DNA of 64,000 bases, from contig NC_073628.1 in the NCBI RefSeq assembly GCF_029407905.1, forward strand, positions 50,551,501 to 50,615,500, read 5' to 3'. Below are positions 12,601 through 24,600 of this stretch, piece by piece. Below the pieces are notes generated by a model. It did not search any database. It was given only the letters and a program-made list of their open reading frames with translations, and was not told where the DNA came from. Made by a program: the position numbers and the translations under genes. The first letter of the stretch is position 1. Each line of letters opens with the position of its first letter. The stretch comes from Bubalus kerabau (Eukaryota > Chordata > Mammalia > Artiodactyla > Bovidae).

Positions 12601-15600
12601 TCTCCTTACCTTCCAGAGAGTCACTTTTTCTACCTGGTCTTATGATATGTGCAAATGAGTAAAATTCTTCCATTCAACTTTGGAGGCAACTGATAACATT
12701 TCATAGAAGAAAGTCACCAATCCTGAGCTTACATATATTTATTTTATGTACTTATATAGTAGTCTGTGTGATACACATACTCACAACTAAAGTCAGACAA
12801 TGCCCTGCCCTAGGAAGAACAGTAGTGTGGCAGCTGTAGGAGGCATTTAGGTTTCTGCCTAATTCACATGACCTGGGGCACATTGCTCATGCTCTGTGAG
12901 ACTCTGTTTCCTCATTCATAAAATGAGCATAATACTTATATCACAGTGCAGTTGCAAAAATTAAAGCATATGTATCACAGTTTATAAATATAGGATCATA
13001 AAGCATTATGAGCATTCTCTATAACTTTAAGTCAAGCTTGTTGGCAGCCCTCTTAGGGGATGATAGAAAACATTCACTACTACCATGTTGCACAATCCTA
13101 GAAAGGCACCATTTCCATTATAGTCTATGTAAATGACTGCCAAAATGGGATATCTTATCTTGACATTAAATAGCCTCTTAACTGGGTCAGTAATCCTAAA
13201 ACTATATGACTTGAAGAATTAAATACTTGTAAGATCAAAAGCATCATCAATGATGAATCATGCTGATAAAAGCATCAACTCTCTTATTTATAAAAGAATG
13301 ACTCAGTGACCCTTTCCACCATTAAAAATCCAAGAGGAGGGCTTTATCAAACTATGGTCCCCAGACCAAAACCTACCATTTATTTTTGCAAATAAAATTT
13401 TATAGGCATACAGCCATATATAATGGATTATTGTCTACAGCTGAGTTGAGACAGAGACCATATGGCCTGCAAAACTGAAAATACTTACTATCTAGCCCTT
13501 TACAAAAAGTGGTTGCCAAATCTTGGTCTAAATATAAAATGAAGTTATCTTATACTTAGAAAAGTGAGTCAAATAAATACTTGAAAGTGAAAGTCGCTCA
13601 GTCATGTCTGACTCTTTGCGACCCCATGGACTATACAGTCCATGGAATTCTCCAGGCCAGAATACTGGAGTGGGTAGCCTTTCCCTTCTCCAGGGGATCT
13701 TCCCAACCCAGGGATCAAACCCAGGTCTCCTGCATTGCAGGCGGATTCTTTACCAGCTGAGCCACAAGGGAAGCCCAAATATATACTAGGTATATAGATT
13801 CTTTAGTACACATATTCACATGATTTTGCATTAAAATACCTACAGAAGTACTCTAGATTACTGAGTAATGCCTACTATTGTACCATGCACATGTGGATAA
13901 TTAATAAAAAGTTATTGATTAAAATATCTAAATAAAAACGGATGGTAAAGTAAGAATAATACAGGCCAACTATCAGTTAAAGCACATAAAGAAATGTACT
14001 GTGGCATTGTGCTAAAAGGAGAGCTTTTTTTTTATTTCAGTGCTTTGCATGTTTGTTTAAACTGACAGTCTCTACCAAGACTGCAAACCATCTTTGTTTG
14101 ATGTCATATCTAAGTATGATGCCATAACTGTGGCATCGGAAGAAAATGATTTTAAAAACTGGAGAAAAACACTTACTTGTTTCACATTTTCAGCTAAGAA
14201 GACAATATACACACTACAGAATCCCAGCTGTGTTATCACCAGAAAAAAGTCAACCACATTCCTAAAAAGGGATACCCACAAATAAGTATTAGTAAGAGCT
14301 GAAGAAATGCCAATATATTTTTTCCCTTTTAACTATTTTAAAACATTTCATAATGTTGTTGTTGTTCAATCGCTAAGTCACATCCAATGCTCTGCAACCC
14401 CATGGACTGCAGCACAGTAGGCTCCCCTGACCTTCACTATCTTCCTGAGTTTGCTCTAATTCATGTCCACTGAGTCAGTGATGCTATCTAACCATCTCAT
14501 CCTCTGCCCCGCCCCCTTCTCCTTTTGCCTTCAATCTTTCCCAGTATCAGGGTTTTTTCCCAAAGAATCGGCTCTTCACATCAGGTGGTCAAAGTATTGG
14601 AGCTTCAGCATCAGTCCTTCCAATGAACATTCAGGACTGATTTCCTTTAGGATTGACTGGTTTGATATCCCTGCAGTCCAAGTCCAAGAGTCTTCTCCAA
14701 CACCACAATTCAAAAGCATCAATTCTTTGGTGCTCAGCCTTCTTTATGATCCAACTCTCACATCCAGACACAACTACTAGAAAAACCATAGCTTTGACTA
14801 CATGGACCTTGTCAGCAGTGATATCTCTGCATTTTAATATGCTGTCTAGATTTGTCATAGCTTTTCTTCCAAGGAACAAGTATCTTTCAATTTCATGGCT
14901 GCAGTCACCATCTGCAGTGATTTTGGAGCGCAATAAAATAAAATCTGTCACTGCTTCCACTTTTTTCTATTTGCTTAAAATATTTATTTTCTACAAAGAG
15001 CACATATTTATGATCTGCATATCACTCGACATATTATTGAGCAAAAAATGTTACAATACTTAAAAGTTCCCAATTTTCCCATTATTTACTTCTGAAATTC
15101 AACAGATCAATAAGGGTATCTATCTATAAAGTGATTTCCTGAAAACATCTCATCAATTACATTAAGCCCATCTCTCCTGTTTCTCAAGATCTTTTTCAGA
15201 TCAACCTAGTGTATTTCCCAGCAAATAGGATGAGCATATTCCCTACCATCCAAATCACTAATAATATGAAATGGGAAAGGACTGGGGGCATGGCCCTTAT
15301 CATTCTACCAGAGACCTCTCCAGGCGCTTAGCTCTGTGCACAGTTTTTCAGATACTCTAAACAATTCCAGCCACATAACACAGCCGGTATGGAAGTGGGG
15401 AAGGGAAATCACTGGCCAAATTAGCATTATTTGGGTATGATTATGATCAAGTTAAAAGTCTGCCTACATATTATTAGTACACAGTCTGCACCTCTGCCTA
15501 TTGTTCTGGGAACAGTGAGCTTGCACTTATTAATTCATTATAGTCTCCTGTTTGACCATTAATGTCAAGCTATCAAGCAGTCTAGTCTAAAAGTCAACAA

Positions 15601-18600
15601 ACCCTCCTCCTCCCATGTGACGCTGGAAGGGCCCTTGCTTATTTTCATTCTTGCCATAACTCTCTTTCTTCATGGTTCTTCAGGGATCTCATGTGTAAAT
15701 AATCTTGGTACCTTGAAATGTATCCAAATTTCTTCTCTCTGATGAATTACATTTAAGTATTTCTTTAAGATCTCTTTACTCACCTTTAATTTTAGTACCC
15801 TTTACCAACAATCATCCCAGTCACTTCTGTCTGAAAGCCATTCTTTTAGACCGGAAAAGCAGACAAAGCTGCCTTTAGACTGGCAGGAGGAGGAGGAAGA
15901 CAGGGTCCTGGAGGCACTCCCCAGGGCACTGGGCTCTGCTTCCTTCCTTCTCCCGCACAGTCTATCAGGCCGGAAACTCTGCGCAGCTCACAGACACATC
16001 TAACTTCCTGAAAATCAAACCATAAACCACTCTACTAATACCATCCTTTTCCTTCTTTTAACTTCCACCACACACATTATTTGTAGCTTGGTTAGCATGC
16101 TGTAAACTGCCTATGCTTATTTTCCAGTCTTCTGTTCACCTGCTTTTGATTAGCCATGTCTGCCAACAATAAAGTTACATTTAAAGTATACAATGATAAA
16201 AACATTATATTAAAATACATACTTCAGATGTCTTATGAGTATGGGCTAAACACTACAATTTTATTTGAAATAGAGATTGCAACATTTTTCTTGCTTTTTT
16301 TCCTTTACTTAAAAATTATCAAACATGATTATGTCATAGGCTAGCTAGGCGCTTTATAAATATCATTTTATTTCAACTATCATTATAATTCTGTGAAGTA
16401 TTATTGTAAACTCACTTGATAGTGGAAAAACTCAAATAAAATAAAAATTCTTTGACCCAGATCATAAATTTGTAAAATGACAGAGCTGAAATTTGAACCC
16501 AAGTCCATTTAACTCTAAAACTTATGTCTCCCCCCAATTTTATTATACTTCTATTAATGTACTTTATCAGATTAACATACTTATATTGATAACTATATAT
16601 TAATAACATAGCAAGTACTTACCGCCCCCATGCTGTTTGCTTCTGCAGACAACTCCAAGGACTTACTTCCATAGCAAAACTCACAGTGTCACTATACCCT
16701 AATGTTGACTTTTTAAACCTGAAATTTAATGACATACATGCATATGAAAAAGAAAAATTTTAAACTGTTCCATAAATCCATTTCTTGAAAAGAACATCAA
16801 TAAATGGACTATATACTGACAGAGGAGTTTTTGAAATTTGGAGACTTGCATATTTCTAAAGACATCTCATGAAATTTAAAGTTTTTATATATCTTTTTAA
16901 CCAATATATTAGTTTTTAATCCACTGTTAAAGTTTATATAATTGTTAAATTCATATAATATAATATTTGTGTTTCACTGATTTAAATATTTCAATTATCT
17001 AAAAACATCAACTACACTGTTCATGCCTAAATTATTCCATTCTTATAACAGCATTATTTTTTAAAACCCATACAAGGCTTTAAAATATATTGTCACATAA
17101 ATTACCCTATTTAATAATCTAATAGCCACATTCTCTCTTCTATTTTTTCAAGTACACAGTGTTATTTAAAGATCATAAATGACCTGCCTAAAGTTTTACG
17201 CACATTTAGCAACAACAAAAGTGAGTTAAAGTTAGAATATTAGTTTGCCAGAATAGACAATGTTTGTTTAAAAGTTGGTTCACTATCCAATAGAAACAGT
17301 TTGATACAAAAATAAAACAAATATTATTTTACTATCTACCAACCCACATATCAGCAAAGAGCATAAAAGGTCTTATACTCAAAATGAAATTAGTAACAAA
17401 ATGACCATTATTTTTTAACTAAAAGTAGCCCTGCTGCCTCCTTTTCCCCCATATATCTTCCCTGATATTTTTCATTTACACTATATTAAAAAAATTTGAT
17501 TTCACTACTTTTAAAAGAAGTATATTCATGCTGACCAGATTTCAATCATATAAAATGCTACCTTTTTCCGTAATTGTCTATGTAACAGATTATAAGCAAT
17601 ACAATGTCTAGTTGCAAAGCACAGTAGAAATATAAGACTATTTTATCCTTTAAAAACTATATAGCTTTAAAATAAATTAAATAGACTTAACAAATCCACA
17701 TTTACCTCTGACATAGAAAGTGACTGCAACGTACCAAAATGTGCATACAGTGAACAGAAATAATTCCTATAAACACAAGGCTGATTGGTCCAAGCTGTGG
17801 GAAAAACATAAGTTTGAAATATTTAAGTTTAATAAAAATTAAATTATCTTATAAACAATGAAATAACAGACTATTAATTGTCACTGACAAATTTTCAGTA
17901 ACAAATAAATATTTGTTAGACAAAATGATTAAAGAAACATTTGCATAATAGAAATTAATGGACTTGATACAGAAAGAATTTAGTAATATTTAAGACAACC
18001 ACATATGATGACCTCTTATCAACTTGACTATCCAAACCTATGAATGTAGAATATAGATATGCAACACAATAGAATAGAATACAGCATGATATTTAACATC
18101 AGATGGCAAGTCTGTGACAACTGGTGTCCCACCATTAAAAGTATATGCAACCATAAAACATTATCTAAGTTACTAAAAAGCACTGTATCATCTGAGATTG
18201 TAGGCAATCTACTTCTTCTGTATATCACTTGTTGAGAATCATACCTGAGAAACTGTGCCTAGAAAATAATTATTTGAAAAAGTGGTACATAAAAATTTCA
18301 AGTATTCATTTACAAAAATTAAAGTGATGCGTAGATTATTGACAGACAAAATATTGCCAAAGTTATTTTTATAATCAGAAATTTTTCAGTTTCTCTAAAT
18401 TAGGATGGACAGAGTCCAAAATGATAGTTAAAACTCTTAAGACAATTCATCAGTTAAAAAATGTTAAATACAATTTCATTAGTTCATAACTGATATAGGA
18501 GTATTCAACTCCCCTATCAGGATTCTCTATAATTACAATAATTGGTTCCAACAAACTCTTTGAATATTTGTTTTCAAAAGATATTGTTATTCTTTTTTTT

Positions 18601-21600
18601 AACTATTATTCTTAAAACCTGAAAACTATGTATTTTATTTGGAATCTAAAAAACTATAAAATTTCACCAATACTAATACTCTATAAATATATCTGTTGCT
18701 ATGAATGTATCACTTAAAATTCCTGAAAATCCAAAAGGCTAATAAGATCTAACTATATCTGGAAATCCAAATCCAAAAGGCTAATAAGATCTAACTATAT
18801 CTGGAAAAATCAGATACTGATTTAGGATCTGTTAAATATTGTAAATAAGTAATTAGGTAGAAATGAAAAGAGTAATTAATTTTCATTTTTAGTTAGATAT
18901 TATCATAGTTCATATAATTTTAACAACAATAGCTAAACGACTACCTAGTTGTCACTTGACCAGGTTATATTTGAGTAGGCTAGATGTTAACTTGCTCTAA
19001 TTTTTGCTGTAAATTAAGACTGGTGACTGTATTTTAACTAGAGATTACAAAGATGAGTCTTACCACTATGCCTGCATTTTTTATTGCTAGTGGAAGTCCT
19101 AAAAGACCAGTTCCAATGTTTCCTTTAAGAAGATGAATAAGAGTTTGTACAAACCTGAAAAGTAGAAGTTGTAAGAATTAAACATTTTAGAACAAAAGCT
19201 ATTAACATTACATGACCATGGTTTTAGCATCAGAAGGGAACTAAAAATTTATCTAGGCAAGGAATCAAACTAACATTTCCATGCGACCAGAAGCTAAAGG
19301 AGCCAGAAGTTATATCTGGCTCAAGTCCTACCTTTGCACTTTAAAAGCAGAATACAGAGGGTTATTATGGAGATTAAATGAGTTAAATGAAAGTATTTTT
19401 GTACATATTAAAGTAATAAAGGAAAGGCAATTTTCTCATAAGATTCTTTGCTGCTATGATATTCAGAACAATGCTGAATATTATATACAGCTAAGCTGGT
19501 AAGACAGCAATTTACTGCACTATGCAATCATGACATTAAACATAGTTCATCTATGATTATCAACCTCAGAGGAAGTTAATTAAAAGAAAAAATATACAAT
19601 TTCTAAAACTGTGTATATTATCAAGTAAGATAAATACTAATCAGCTTTTACAATCATGAACTCCCAAGGGATTTCATCTAAGAAAGCATTCCAAGAGGCA
19701 TTTTGAGAGTCTCTTGGCCAAGAAAACACAAATTAAACTAGGAAGAAGGGCACAAATTTTTAATTTTGAAAAAAAAAATGCTTATCTAAAATTTTTATTA
19801 GTTTATATTCTTCTTCTTTGGTCAATAAAAATTTTACTTTGCTTAACTGTCAAATTATCATTAGAATAATAACTTACTCAAATCTATTAATGATGACAAA
19901 ATAACAAAAAAGATTTTTAAAATATTTACTGCTTTCCTGAGACCATGACTGTTTCACACCATTCACTCAACATAAAGAATTGTTTACGGCCTACTTCCTA
20001 AACATTGCAGAAGCCCCTTCTCTGAAAATTCTATTCCTCTCAATCGAATCCCCCTAGTTTCAAGATTCATAGCGTTTGATATGTATTATCATGTAGTGAG
20101 GGGGCTTCCCTGGTAGCTCAGCTGGTAAAGAATTTGCCTGCAATGCAGGAGACCCCGGTTTGATTCCTGGGTCTGGAAGATCCCCTGGAGAAGAGATAGG
20201 CTACCCACTCCAGTATTCTTAGGCTTCCCTTGTGGCTCAGCTGGTAAAGAATCCACCTGCTATGCGGGAGACTTGGGTTTCATTCCTGGGTTGGGAAGAT
20301 CCCCTGGAGAAGGGAAAGGCTAACCATTCCAGTATTCCGGCCTGGAGAATTCCATGGACTATACAGTCCATGTGGTTGTGAAGAGCCAGACACAACTGAG
20401 TGACTTTCACTTTCATCATGTAGTGATTCCTATATACTGCTCTGTAATTTAGATGTTTTTATTCTTTCCAAAATAGACTATGAATGTCTTGAGGGTGGGG
20501 ACTATGTCTTACTCATCTTTGTGACTTCTGCAGTATCCAGTGCCAGTCTGTAGAAGATGATTACAAAATACACAGTGAATAAAAAGAGAAAAAGACATTT
20601 AAACCCTAATTACTCACGAAATACCCTCTTGATCATCAAGCTGGTGATGCTTCTGAACAGGCAGAAGCTCCTGCTCCTGTTCTTCATCCGATGTCCCATC
20701 AAAATTCTGCTCATTTATTAAGGGCCTCATTACATCCATATCTTAAAAAGAAAAAAAAGTGCTTCACCATCATTTTAAACATTGAGTTAAAGCTGGTGTA
20801 AATGAAGGCCATGCAATTTTACTCATCTTTACTATTCCCACCCTAAGTTAATGCACATTAATACTTCTGAGTTTTACCATATTTAGAAAGAAACAACTAG
20901 ACCTAACTGCTGGATGTTTTGTTTGGACTAAGCAGTGCAAGGTGAAAGCGTAAGTGCTCACTGTAACACATCTTCTACTTTGCCTCCATGAGGTTTACAG
21001 TAAATGATGGTAGACTTATGTTATGGAAAATGTGAAGAAATAATCCAATGAACTTTTATCTCTTGTTAGCATCAAATTATACTGAGTACATAAATGGCAA
21101 TCATATTTTTATCTTTTAATTAAAAAGCTTTGTAATATTGTTGTACAATATTACATAAGTTACAGGTATACATACAGTGGTTCACAATTTTTAGAGGTTA
21201 TACTCCATTTATAGTTACTATAAAATATTGGCTATATTCCCCATGTTGCATGCAGCTTTTATATCTAATAATTTGTACCTCTTAATCTTCTGACCCTATA
21301 TTGCCCCTCCCTGCTTCCCTTTCCCAACTGGTATCTACTATTTTGTCCTCTATGAGTCAGCCTTTATGTTATATTCACTAGTTTGGTATATTTTTTAGAT
21401 TCCACGTATAAGTTATATCATACAGTATTTGTCTGACTTATTTCACTTAGCATAATGTCCTCCAAGTCCATACATGTTATTTCAAATGGCAGGATTTCAT
21501 TCTTTTTTATGGCTGAGTAGTACTCCATTATAAATATATACCACACTCTACACTTTCCCTTTCTGAAGGAGATTTTCACTGTGCTTCTTCCAAGCCTCCT

Positions 21601-24600
21601 GCTCCCTCTCCTATTTTCCACAGAGACCCCTCCACTCTCCATGTTTGTAGCAGCAAAAGGATTTCTGCTGAAAATTTTCTGTTTATTTTTTTATCTACAG
21701 ATTATCTCAGAGAAGGCAATGACACCTCACTCCAGTACTCTTGCCTGACAAATCCCATGGACGGAGGAGCCTGGTAGGCTGCAGTCCATGGGGTCGCTAG
21801 GAGTCGGACACGACTGAGCGACTTCACTTTCACTTTTCACTTTCATGCACTGGAGAAGGAAATGGCAACCCACTCCAGTGTTCTTGCCTGGAGAATCCCA
21901 GGGATAGGGGAGCCTGGTGGGCTGCCGTCTCTGGGGTCACACAGAGTCGGACACGACTGAAGCGACTTAGCAGCAGCAGCAGCAGCACAGATTATCTGAA
22001 GTTTGTGGTATCCTTGGTCTCCTATACTAAAAGAATAATTTCATAAATGTGTTTTCTTGTGATCTTGTTGAATTAACAGGTTTCAGGTGAGGATATGTGG
22101 AGAGATAAGATTTAGGCAGCTACCATTATCCTAGTGCTAACTGGAACTCAGTACAACAGGTCTTCATAACAGTAAAGCTATGCTTTAAGATACTGGAACA
22201 TTCTTTAGCTTTGTTTTTATGCTCTTTTCAATCTCAATTTCCTAACCTAAAATCAACCTGAAATTTCCAATTATCATCAGAATAAAGAACAATCACATTC
22301 ATTCAGCAATATGAATTGAAATCTTTAAAATATTTATCCTTTTCACTGAGTAATCCCACGTCTGCAAATGTAGTTTATGAAGAAAAGGATTTCTGCACAA
22401 AGATGTTAATCAAAACAAAATTTTTGCTGAAAATTTGGAAACAACCTAAATGTGTAACTATCAGGAAATTGATCAATTCACTAGAGGACATCCAGTTTGT
22501 AAACTATGACACTGACATTAAATTATGGCTTTCAAAGTCTGAACAAAACAGAGATAATATACCAACTCCTGAGGAAGAAAAAGCTAGATAATCACAGCAT
22601 GAGTGCAATGATGTTTTAAAAGTTAAAAAAAATTTTTTTAAAGAAAATAATACAAAATGTGAATAAGTTAACAAGGATAGATACAGACAACGAAAGCATG
22701 AGTACCTTTTTCTTTCTCTGGAAAATGTAAAAAATAAAAGAAAGTAATAAACTTGCCTTACTTTTATAATAGCAAAAGAAACCACTTATATTTTGACAAT
22801 GGATAAACTAAAATAAAGTAGAAAGCTTCATTTTTAAAAAATAACATAATGTTGCCACCTAAATCTATATACTACCATATATAAAATAGAAACAGTAACT
22901 ATTTTATCCATTTCTGAGGCAGAGAGCATATGTACAGCAGGAAACCTTCCAGAGGTTCCTATTCGCTCTGAAATAAAGTGTGGACCTTAAGCTCAAGGAA
23001 ACCTGTATCTTAACAACTCTACTAGCGCTTTTCACATAGACAGCCAATTTTTTAAATTCTTTTTTAAATCAAATAATATTTGGTCATTGTAGAAAATTAG
23101 AAAATATAAAGATAAGCAATTTTAATTAAAATGACCTTGTTACCTAGAAACTACCACGGGCAACATTTTAGAGTATATGCAAACATGTTAATTCACTTCA
23201 GTTTATTTTCAGTCAGGCCTACGGCTTTAAATGCTATCTACATGTTGATGACTTCCAAATATTTATCTCCAGACTGGGCTTCTCTCTAACTCTATACATA
23301 AATCCCATTGCCTACTCAACATCTGCACTTTCATGTCTAACAGACATCTCAAACTTAGCAAGCCTCAAACTAAACTCCTGATCTTCACCACTAAGCCTTC
23401 TCCACCCAGCTTTAACCATGGGAACTTGCTGTCTGCATCAGGAGGCCTTGGTTCCATGACACATGGGCTCTTCCTTATGGCTGCTTGAGCATCCTCACAG
23501 CACGGCAGCTGGCTTCCCTGCAAGGAACCGATCCAAAAGACAGAGCACGGCACAGTGCCTTTCAGGACCCAGCTTTGGGGTCACTGCCACCATTTCCACG
23601 ATTCCATCACCATTTCCATCATATCTATTCACTAGAAACAAGTCAGTAAATACAGCCCACATTCAAAGGGAAGGGAATTAAGTTCCTCCTCTAGAAGAGA
23701 GAAACATCAAAGAATTTGCAGACATACTATAAAACCACCACCACATCTCAGATGATGGCAATTTCATTCTTCCAGACATGCAGGTCCCTGGAGTTATCCT
23801 TGTCTACTCTGTTGCACCATCACTCCACATCTAACCTGTCAGGAAATCATTCTGGTTCTGCTTTATATATCCAGAGTCTGACCATTTCTCTCCATTCTCC
23901 ATGCTGCTACCACACTGCTATGAAGGACAAGTCCATCTGTTTGCTGATTTGCTGAAATAACCTGCTTCTACTTTTGCCCCCTTAAGTCTGTTCTTCACAC
24001 AGCAGCCAGAGTGATCCTTTAGAATTAAAGTCACATCATGTCTCTCCTCCCCTTGAACCTGGCGTTGGCTCCCTGTTCTCTCAGAGTAAAAGCCAAAGGC
24101 TTTATATGGACGTCCACACCACTACATAATCTGGCTTTATCACCACCTTGACCATTCTGCTTCAGCTTCCTGGCCCTTCTTGCTATTTCTGTCATTACTC
24201 CAGCTGTTCTTTCTGCCTGTAATAGTCTATCTTCAGATATCCACTTGACTAATCTCCTAACGTCTTTCAAGTCTTTGTTCAAATCTCACTGTTTCAATAA
24301 AGTCCATTTAGACCACCTTATAAAATACTATAAACTGCCGAGCCTGCCTCTCATTCCCGATTTCCCTTACTCTGTTCTTTTTCTCCATAGCACTTTTAGC
24401 CTAATGTAATCATTGTGGCGCAGTGGTAAAGAATCTGCCTGCCAATGCTGGAGACGCAAGAGACTCAGGTTCGATCCCTGTGTTGGGAAGATCCCCCTGG
24501 ACACTGGCAACCCACTCCAGGATTCTTGCCTGGAGAATTTCATGGACAGAGAAGCCTAGTGGGCTAAAGTCCATGGATTCGCAAAGAGTCCGACACGACT

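Noticed and set aside
20101..20180. tRNA-like sequence as a tRNA gene
   Set aside because: It is the tRNA-derived head of Bov-tA, present many times in the window with SINE bodies and target duplications; it lacks an intact cloverleaf.
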